Shown here in pieces: positions 56,566-64,000 of a DNA stretch of 64,000 nucleotides. Within the stretch, counting starts at the first letter, position 1, and each line of letters starts with the position of its first letter. The DNA is from Serripes groenlandicus. Taxonomy: Eukaryota; Mollusca; Bivalvia; Cardiida; Cardiidae. The stretch covers positions 31,971,677-32,035,676 of the forward strand of contig JASEVX010000007.1 of assembly GCA_031761405.1 (NCBI GenBank). Reading direction: 5' to 3'. The translations under genes were made by a program, and so were the position numbers. The notes beneath the pieces were generated by a model that did no database searches, was not told where the DNA came from, and saw only the letters and a program-made list of their open reading frames with translations.

Positions 56566-56934
56566 TTGTATTAGCGTTCCAAGCCCCTATGCATAGAACT
56601 AGGCAATTCGAGAATGTTTGCTATTATCTTCAAAACATGCGAAGGTCGGTTTTCGTATGTCTTGGCAAATATATCATATAAGACGGACAGTGAAGAATCT
56701 CACGGGACTATATGCGTGCACAAGTCTTCAGTGCTATAGCATATGATTTAAACCGTGAGAATACCCTCTATCTCGCGACGCGCTATTTCATATAGACACA
56801 AATAATTTGAGATTAGTGGCGCGCCAGGAGAAACAGCCTCGTCGGTTTTGCCACCGATAATGACGCTGACCAATTGTTTTATCCAAGCAGTTTGATCTGA
56901 CTCTGTGACCGATCGCCAATTACATTCATTATTC
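56566..56934. other. intergenic, nothing recognised
   Basis: No gene or clear repeat seen. Confidence 0.35.
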
Positions 56935-57119
56935 ATTTCCCACATACAACAACTCTGCATCCGACGACTTTATTAAATAGTATTACTGAATAGTGTTGAA
57001 AACATTGTGGCAAAAGGAAAAATTGCTCATTATGAGCAATTTCTCATTTTGCCACAATGTTTTCAAAAATTCTTTGCTACAGATGCATCAAATTGCGTTT
57101 ACACGTGGGAAAGGGTTAA
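56935..57119. mobile_element. family A/B MITE (185 bp)
   Basis: atttcccacatacaacaact left; acacgtgggaaagggttaa right; centre attgctcattatgagcaatt (perfect hairpin) with aacattgtggcaaaagg and ttttgccacaatgtt also inverted around it. Confidence 0.7.
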
Positions 57120-57510
57120 TTTATAAACTTCAAACTAACCTTGCCCATGTCGCTCAGATAGTATGAACACGCAGACGGATCATAATAAACACGGTTTTAT
57201 GTCCTCAATCACTATTCATAATTGTTCGAAAAAAAAATGACCTGTCCGTCCTGTATTGTACATAATAAAACACATGCGTCAACGTCATGTGATTAAGGGT
57301 GGTTTCGCACATTACATCTTCGAACAGTAAATGGGTGAGACATCGAATATGCACCGTCTTACCATAGCCTCCCCCACTGTCTGTGTCTTCATTTGGATTA
57401 GCATTCTGGGAAATCAAAATCAATTTAGAAGTACAGGCCAGGTGAAGTACCTTTCTGATGTGCAGCAACTGATATTCAATGAGAATCCGTTTCACCTTAC
57501 GCTTGTTTTG

Positions 57511-57615
57511 TAAGGGCTTAACGCCGTTTTTCACCAGTATTACAGTTATATCACGGCGAGAGTTCACTTATTCGTGATCCTTGGGTAAATAAACCAGTAC
57601 TAGGCTAGGAAATGG
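57511..57615 (-). mobile_element. SINE 3' part (reverse)
   Basis: taagggcttaacgccgtttt, tacagttatatcacggcgag and agttcacttattcgtgatcc are the reverse complement of the SINE tail and body. Confidence 0.6.
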
Positions 57616-57785
57616 GACTTTCTCCTTACGCGTTTTATGTAATGTTGCATTGCTTGAGTACTTATTCAAGTAATGTTATCGATATTGACCATTATCCTGA
57701 TCTGTGTGTGAAAATGTTACAATAATTTATTTTGACCTACATGTATCTCAAGTAAAACAAAAACAGCGACAAAAGGCATTTGTTT

Positions 57786-57991
57786 TAACCATTTACCCTA
57801 ACAGACGATTTCTGACACTTCTGAATGGAAACGAAACCATTGTGGCAAATAATAAAAAGCAATTTCTATTTTGGCCTATTTTCAACTCTATCCAATGATC
57901 ATACTGTTCATTTAAAGTATTTATCCAAATGTTTGCCTGGATGTTTACAAATGCGACTGCTGCAGATGTGTCGTGTGTGGGAAAAGGTTAA
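57786..57991 (+). mobile_element. decayed family A relative
   Basis: taaccatttaccctaacaga, cgatttctgacacttctgaa, accattgtggcaaat and gactgctgcagatgtgtcgt ... gtgtgggaaaaggttaa. Confidence 0.55.
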
Positions 57992-58114
57992 GTTTGGTGA
58001 AAATACACAGAACGTCATAAGTTGTTTTATAGCTGTAGAAAGGTCACGTTCTGGTCAACACTGTTTGGGCATTCTCATTGGCTTTGCGCAGCCTTTCGGT
58101 CATGGTGAACTTAT

Positions 58115-58327
58115 TTAACTCTTTCAGCGCCAAAGGCAATATTCAGGTTTTTGCAAACAATACTGATTCAGGCGAGTCAGCTCGTAACCAGCTGTCTCAC
58201 CTGAAATCAGCATGGTTTGCCTTTTAGTTATTAAAATTGTCCAAAATTGTATTATATGAGAAATGGAGACGCCCGATTTTCAACATGGCAGAGTCTACTT
58301 TAAACAATTCGGCGCTGAAAGAGTTAA
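58115..58327. mobile_element. family G TTAA MITE (213 bp)
   Basis: TTAACTCTTTCAGCGCC at the left and GGCGCTGAAAGAGTTAA at the right are exact inverted repeats including TTAA. The interior is unrelated to family A. Its right TTAA (58324-58327) is shared with the next element. Confidence 0.8.
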
Positions 58328-58531
58328 CTCTTTCCCACATAGAGTAGCTACTGAGGCTTCTTCAGTAGACGGCTTTTGAAAGAATAATTGTGGTAAAAAG
58401 AAGAAATTGTCTCATTTACCCCAGTGTGTTCAACTCTATGTATCAATTATACTTTCGTAGAATTTTCAGTGGTATTACCAATATGTTTTCAAAGTCGTAT
58501 GCTGCAGATTTGTTGTTTGTGGGAAACATTT
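58324..58531 (+). mobile_element. decayed family A relative abutting family G
   Basis: TTAACTCTTTCCCACATAGAG left; ttcagtagacggcttttgaa, tcaaagtcgtatgctgcaga and gtttgtgggaaacatt. The TTAA is shared with 58115-58327. Confidence 0.6.
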
Positions 58532-58970
58532 ATCTGTGCCATATGCAAACTCAGCCTTGTACATTACATGCCATATTTCATCTGTTTGATTATTCAGTTC
58601 CTGAGTGTTTCAATCATTTGTTATAGATCTATATCAATAATATATATAACGTAATAAACGAATGTGAGTATTGCAAAATTTACACTAATGATTAAACACA
58701 TAACATGACAAATATGCGAGGTTTATAATGAAGATACTTTAGAAACATGAGGTGCCGATTCCCATAATGCAATCCAGTTCATTATTGATATTTACAATTG
58801 CTGTATGGCATCCAGTATAAGTCAATTGTTGGCAGTCACGTCCTTTTATTTATCTATGAGTCATTTTGTCAGGATTCCAACGAAGTGACATTCCAACCAA
58901 AGGAGACTCGGCTCAATATCCCATTTCACTTGCTCTGACGCATATTGCTGAACGATTAAGAAAGTTGACT
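58532..58970. other. intergenic, nothing recognised
   Basis: AT-rich, no gene signal. Confidence 0.35.
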
Positions 58971-59239
58971 AAGTTATCAACAATTTACAGTTATGTCACG
59001 GCCATAAGTTCACCTATCCTTGTGTTTCCTTGCTTTCTCACACTAGTACTGCATGTACAAATCTTTCCAAGCGATTTGCAGCTTTTTCACATAGACTGTT
59101 AACCCATTGGTGGAAGACGAATTACGCTTATCACTTTGACTTTATCAAACGCCGTAAAGAATTATGGCCGAGTTGAGGTTCGAACCTACTACATGTGAAA
59201 TGACAGCCCGCATCAGTACTGACTGAGCTACTGGGCCTC
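58971..59239 (-). mobile_element. tRNA-derived SINE, near complete (reverse)
   Basis: The right end reads, in reverse, ggcccagtagctcagtcagt (A box) and gtaggttcgaacctcaactc (B box). The body includes tttgataaagtcaaagtgat and ttcacctatccttgtgtttc; the left end is atcaacaatttacagttatg. Same family as 10081-10357. Confidence 0.75.
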
Positions 59240-59468
59240 CGCAGATAACATACTAGATTATCAAAGAAACGTAAACGGCTCAAGCAGAAAGGGAAGATTC
59301 AATAGTGTCCACGGATGCCTGATTCCTGTTGAAAATCAATAATCACTGTAATGTTACCCAGACATCTGATATATTGACTGTTCAATAATTTAAGGTTAAC
59401 CACACGCCACCCATTAGTTCCGCCTAAATTAGCAACGGTTACTAGCCCGACATTATTTGTAAACTACA

Positions 59469-59687
59469 ATGGCGGACATCGTAACGTTTCAAGATGTCGC
59501 AGACAATTCTTCCTCCGCTTATTTACATTACTTGCAAATACTTCGACAAAATGCTATATCAAGTATACGAGTAAATCGGTTTTTTACGCCTGGAACCGGA
59601 ATTTATCACATAAATACCAAGATTTCCCGGAGCCAGCTTTGGAACGAAGAGCCTCATAGGGTCCATTTAGATAAATCTATGAAATAG
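59469..59687 (+). CDS. candidate first exon or decayed gene, unknown
   Basis: An ATG in good context (actacaATGGCGG) opens MADIVTFQDVADNSSSAYLH and LQILRQN, which reads like genuine coding sequence. Possible donors near 59565-59574 (atatcaa|gtatac, atacga|gtaaat) would make this a first exon. Otherwise the frame runs to 59687. Downstream, in another frame, 59728-59814 reads RQDIMDVATRWILALDEFKD before a stop, so a frameshifted or spliced continuation is possible. AATAAA follows at about 59919. No family was recognised. Confidence 0.35.
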   Translation: MADIVTFQDVADNSSSAYLHYLQILRQNAISSIRVNRFFTPGTGIYHINTKISRSQLWNEEPHRVHLDKSMK

Positions 59688-59939
59688 TACGCGCCCTTCA
59701 TGTATAATGAGTTCAACCAAGGCAAGACATTATGGATGTAGCAACGAGATGGATTCTAGCCCTCGATGAGTTCAAAGATGAACCATCGGATTCATATCAT
59801 TCTTAACAAGCAACTTTCAATTCCAGAAAACCTCCCAGGGTTCAGGGAAAACTGAACTGGTCTTCATTTAGCGTTAAGGAATAATTTTACCCAGTGACTA
59901 ACGATTCAGTAACTAGAAATAAACATTATATTGGCATCC

Positions 59940-60107
59940 AATGGTTCAGAATCCAAAAAATGTGTGTTCGTTTTGTTACGCATAGAGTACTCATATAATT
60001 ATATGTACACATATCTTAAATGAATTCGTGTACTGGAAAAATGCTGGAATATACACTCCTTGGAATTCATCTTGATTTACTGATAAGTCTATCCATTAAC
60101 CTTAAAT
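59940..60107. other. short intergenic stretch
   Basis: Nothing recognised. Confidence 0.3.
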
Positions 60108-60480
60108 ACCCCTTTCCCACATACATACACTTTCTGACGCATTTGTAGCATACAACTTTTGTAATTGTTGTGCAAAATGAGAAACTGCTCATAATGAGCA
60201 ATTTCTCATTTTACCACAATGATTTCAACTCAATTTTACTCATAAGTTTATCCAGTCTTTGAAACATTGACCTTAATTACCCCGTTTTCAACATAAAGAC
60301 ACTGTCTGACGCCTTTGAAGTAGACCGCTTTTGAAGTCGTTGAGGCAAAATGTGAAACTGCTCATGATGAGCAATTTAACATGTTGCCACAATGCTTTCA
60401 ACTAAATTTAGCAAACGCATCTTTTCATTTTCAATAGTTTTGTCAAGATAATTTCAAAGTATTTTGCTGCTTATGGAGGA
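60108..60480 (+). mobile_element. two decayed family A relatives in series
   Basis: cctttcccacatacatacac with ctttctgacgcatttgtagc and hairpin aactgctcataatgagcaat (60108-60240), then accccgttttcaacataaag, gacgcctttgaagtagaccg and aaactgctcatgatgagcaa (60278-60480). Confidence 0.5.
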
Positions 60481-60489
60481 AGATGTAAT

Positions 60490-62400
60490 GTGCGTGAAGT
60501 TAGCCGGAGTAGCCACAATTTCGGCTACTCCGGCTATATTTATCAGCCGGAAAAGTAATCGTTTCGGCAATTCTGGCTTGCCTGAACTGTCTTTACGAAC
60601 AAGCTTGAACCAAATGAATTATGTGCGAACGCATTGTCTTGAAATTTAATTCTTGGCTTGATTTGTCACCTAGTCCGACTCGAAGCCAGATCGGGACATC
60701 GGTGGAAGCAGGCTAAACTCTCGAACTCGATCAGGTGCAAAATCGAGAAAATCACAAACATGTCAGGATGTCGTCTAAACTGTTAACTCAAACATGTCGG
60801 GTGCAAATCCTGGAAAATATAACGAGTATCAATCCGCCGAAATAGCCGGAGTTTCGACAAATCCGTCTGTATTAATTCTGGCGAGCCTGAACTGTCTATA
60901 TGGACAAGCTTGAACCATCTGAAGTATCTGGATATTATCTAGAATTTTTTCATATTGTCTTGATCTTGTACTTAGTGCGACTCAGAGCTAAAGTCTTCGG
61001 CTGGGTTTTGCAGTTAACATCTCTAATTAGAACAGGACGGGTGCAAAGTCGTTTCTTAGTCTGTTTGGGTCGCTTTAACCAGGCATGCATCAATGGGCCG
61101 CTTAATCCATCTATCTCGAAAAAGGACACGCAAAATCGATATCGGGAGCCACTCTGTCATAAATACGGCTGGAAGGATGCCGGTTAAACTCTCTAATTCG
61201 AACAGAACAGGTGCAAATCGCGACTTTGTCGGGCAATTTCCAATTCCGGCTGGGCATGGAAGCCGGCTGATGCAACTTGGCGAAACAGGACCTCATGCAA
61301 CAGGAAGTCAGTTTGAAGCACTTTCACCTGATGGCACGCATCAATCAATCGCCCAATCCATCTGTCTCGAACAATAGGCACGCACAAACGAGAGTGGGTG
61401 CCACTCTGTCCGCCCAACTCCGGCTGGGTTTGCAGCCGGCTGACATAAATCCGGGTGGAAACCGGCTAGCATGTCTCGGAACCAGAGTGTGTGTCTCTTT
61501 CACCTGACACATATCAGAATGCCAGTTAGACTCTCTAATTCGAGCAATATACAGCCGGAGTTGGGCTGAACAATGTAGCCAGCTGCGATGGATCCGGGTG
61601 GAATCCGGCTAATGCGGCTCGGAGCCAGAGTGTGGCACTTTCACCTTACACATGTCAGGATGCCAGTTAAACTCTCTAATTCGAGCAATATACAGCCATA
61701 GTTGGGCTGAAGACGTGCCCAAAATGCCAACATCATCTTAACATTGCAGCCAGCTACCATAAATCCGGGTGGAATCCGGCTAGTGCGACTCGGAGCCAGA
61801 GTGTTGCACTTTCACCTGACACTTGACAGGATGCCAGTTAAACTCTCTAATTCGAAAAGGACGGGACTTTGTCGGGAAATCCCAACTCCGGCTGGGCAGC
61901 GCAGCCGGCTGACGCAACTTAGCGAAACAGCACCTGATGCAAAACGAAATCAGTTTGAGAAGCTTTCATCTGGCATGCATTAATCAAACACCCAATTCAT
62001 CTGTCTCGAACAATAAGCACGCCAAAATTAGGGTGGGGGCCACTCTGTTGGCCCAACCCCGGTTGGTTTTACAGCGAGGTACCTTAATTCCGGATGGAAT
62101 CCGGCTAGCGTGATTCGGAGCCAGAGTGTGTCACTTTAACCTGACACAGAATGCCAGTTAAACTCTCCAATTCGAGCAAAATACAGCCAGAGTTCGGCCA
62201 AAACTCCAAAATGCCAACTTCATCTGAACATTGCAGTCAGCTCCGGGGGATATCCGGCTTGTGCGTCTCGGATCCAGAGTGTGGCACTTTCACCTGACAC
62301 ATGTCAGGATGCCAGTTAAACTCTCTAATACGAACAGGATGGGTGCAAAGTTGGGACTTTGTCGGGAAATCCCAATCCTAAAAATCGCGGGTCAAGTATT
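60490..62400 (+). repeat. complex tandem array, alternating long/short units
   Basis: The landmark atgccagttaaactctctaa recurs at about 61178, 61517, 61658, 61829, 62150 and 62309, giving spacings of 339, 141, 171, 321 and 159 bp. Long units add gtcgggaaatcccaactccg and tctgtctcgaacaataggca. Short units run ctccggctggg to gccagagtgtggcactttca. Weaker relatives extend left to about 60500 (cggagtagccacaatttcgg / ctactccggc). Richer in GC than its flanks; frames of 70-95 codons translate it. Confidence 0.8.
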
Positions 62401-63934
62401 CAGCAATAATGGCGGCGCCCGTTACACACAGTGTAGCAAGTAAAACGCTATACATCCGCTGACATGCTGATCTACGCCCAAATAGTCCCTAAAGAAATTG
62501 ATCATTATAACTTATTTCTCATTTTGTCAACCGTTTTCAAATGAAAGTTGGAAATGGGTAGCCTTGACCCCATGGCATAAACTGCTGTATAAGGATAGCT
62601 GAGATGAAGAATTACACAAAGGTGATCCGATTGCAACGTGCACCGGTAGAAGAAACCACCCGGAGTTTTCCTGAAGCAGTGCGTTGTCAATTGGATCCCA
62701 CTCGGTTTGTTACGGACCAGGAAAACACCGCGAACACAAACCCAAGAGTTTGAGGTTCTTCGACTTTCAAGTTCTGATTCCACTCCAGATAAGCCCTTTT
62801 GATATAAATATTCAGCTTGGTAAGAGTCGATGCGAAAACCATCTAATCGGACTCTCATAGAGCGTTAAATTATGTTTTAAATACATCTCCAAAAATGTAA
62901 ATGGTCATGCAATGAACACAACATTAAGTTAATTTCAAATTCGTGTGTCAGGGCATTATATATCATTATGTTTTTTAACCATAGATTTGTTGAATGATTG
63001 TTAATGGAATAAGACTCACGCATTATGTTTAACATCCAAATGAAATATCTTTCTATGGTATAATGTCTTCAAAAAATTAGCTTGTTATTCGTAATTTGGC
63101 AACGTTTCTTTTCTATGCTTTCGAAAGGAGATCAGAATATCTCAATTGACAGAAATTATGCATTTCTAATGTAGATTAAGCTCGTTCTTTTTATATGGGA
63201 TGATATTTGCATTGCATGATTATCGCATGTTAGTAATATGACATATGTTCTACTATATACTATAATCAAATTGTGCCCTATATACGAGTATGTTTATGTT
63301 TTGTTCAGTTTTGTTAACGAAGGATTATGACACAGGACTCTGGAACGGTTGAACTAGTATGACATAAATGAATCAAAGCTACAATAGGTTGAGTAAAAAT
63401 GGGCAATTAAATTGTAAATGCCAAACGGAAAATTTCAAATAAGAGTGGAAATGGGCACTGTTTGATAATTGCAAAAGTAGTGTCAAGCGAATTTTTATAT
63501 TAATGAGTGTTTAGTTCATAGGGCCCCTGATTGTTTATTTGTATAATTGTTAATTCGATTATGTGATATCCTTTACACAATCACAATTTGTAAAATGTAT
63601 AAATAAATAGCAAGCCATAAGAATCATAGTCGACTAGCTTAGAAATTAACCATTTCGATGCTGAATTGACTTTTTCAAGCAATGCGTTTGGTCCGTACCA
63701 AATTTCAGGAAAGTCAAAATAGAAATGTTGCGTTGGGCAGCCAGAACTACAAAGCACGATCAGGCGGCGCGATTGTGCTGCTTGGCCTGGCTCTGTACTG
63801 GTATCATTGGCTTCACAAAATCGGGCTTAGCAGTCGAAGGATTGAATTAATTGAAATGTTTTACACACAGCGCCTCACCACGCAACCAACGTTGTTCTCG
63901 AATCATGTTCATTATAGGGGGACTGATTAGGAAT
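62401..63934. other. 1.5 kb without a recognised gene
   Basis: A 117-codon minus frame (62505-62858) and an 82-codon plus frame (63682-63930) have no recognisable domain, start context or splice support. The former overlaps a MITE-like scrap (ttatttctcattttgtcaac) at its 3' end. The rest is AT-rich. Confidence 0.35.
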
Positions 63935-64000
63935 TGAATAGATCTGAAAACATTTTGGTAAAGGGAGATATTGCTCATAGTGAGCAATTCCTCCTCTGGT
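63935..64000. mobile_element. family A/B MITE centre, cut by window end
   Basis: gaaaacattttggtaaaggg, the hairpin attgctcatagtgagcaatt and cctcctctggt match the family centre; the element continues beyond the window. Confidence 0.5.

Noticed and set aside
62505..62858. 117-residue minus-strand frame
   Set aside because: No domain, poor start context, no splice support, and its 3' end overlaps MITE-like sequence; length alone is weak evidence in AT-rich repeat DNA.

Overview
Eukaryotic, AT-rich, repeat-dominated DNA, most likely from a bivalve mollusc. This rests on three things: intron-containing genes with GT-AG splice sites, tRNA-headed SINEs ending in (AATC)n, and dispersed repeats of a style common in bivalve genomes. 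A species cannot be fixed from sequence alone. No prokaryotic operons, CRISPR array, rRNA genes, reverse transcriptase or transposase genes were found. Most of the short open frames fall inside repeats.

Two spliced genes are supported. Gene 1 (3087-9447, +) joins four exons in phase into a 149-residue protein with a Dpy-30/RIIa-type dimerisation motif and an acidic, serine-rich tail. Gene 2 (53169-55385, +) joins three exons into a 244-residue secreted protein. It has a signal peptide, two six-cysteine chitin-binding (peritrophin-A/CBM14-like) modules and a third cysteine-rich module. Both of its introns split a cysteine codon as T|GT at a module edge. A weaker candidate, possibly a first exon or a decayed gene, starts at 59469.

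The rest is repeats. The commonest is a roughly 230-bp TTAA-flanked MITE (family A, ends CCCTTTCCCTCATA, piggyBac-like), with full, internally deleted and decayed copies across the window. Others are family C (about 260 bp, long inverted ends), a hAT-like chimera carrying a family C core (5-bp target duplications), a second TTAA MITE (58115-58327), a 256-bp foldback with perfect 23-bp ends (29662-29917), and a 72-75-bp element with 10-bp target duplications (23686 and 43265). There are also several SINE types.

Tandem arrays: 51 bp (11052-12085), 49 bp with a 2304-bp higher-order duplication (18320-22238), about 163 bp (22461-23040), 30 bp x 6 (27979-28158), GA-rich DNA (32903-33400), 113 bp (33813-36687, running into a 200-N gap), 71 bp x 3 (41523-41735), a 40-to-27-bp array (48612-49880), (GAT)n beside a SINE (51340-51556), and a complex long/short array (60700-62400). 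Layout: 1-9.5 kb gene 1 with TE-filled introns; 9.5-33 kb TE and satellite DNA; 33-37 kb minisatellite and gap; 37-52.5 kb TE and satellite DNA; 52.5-55.5 kb gene 2; 55.5-64 kb TE relics, one candidate exon and the complex array.
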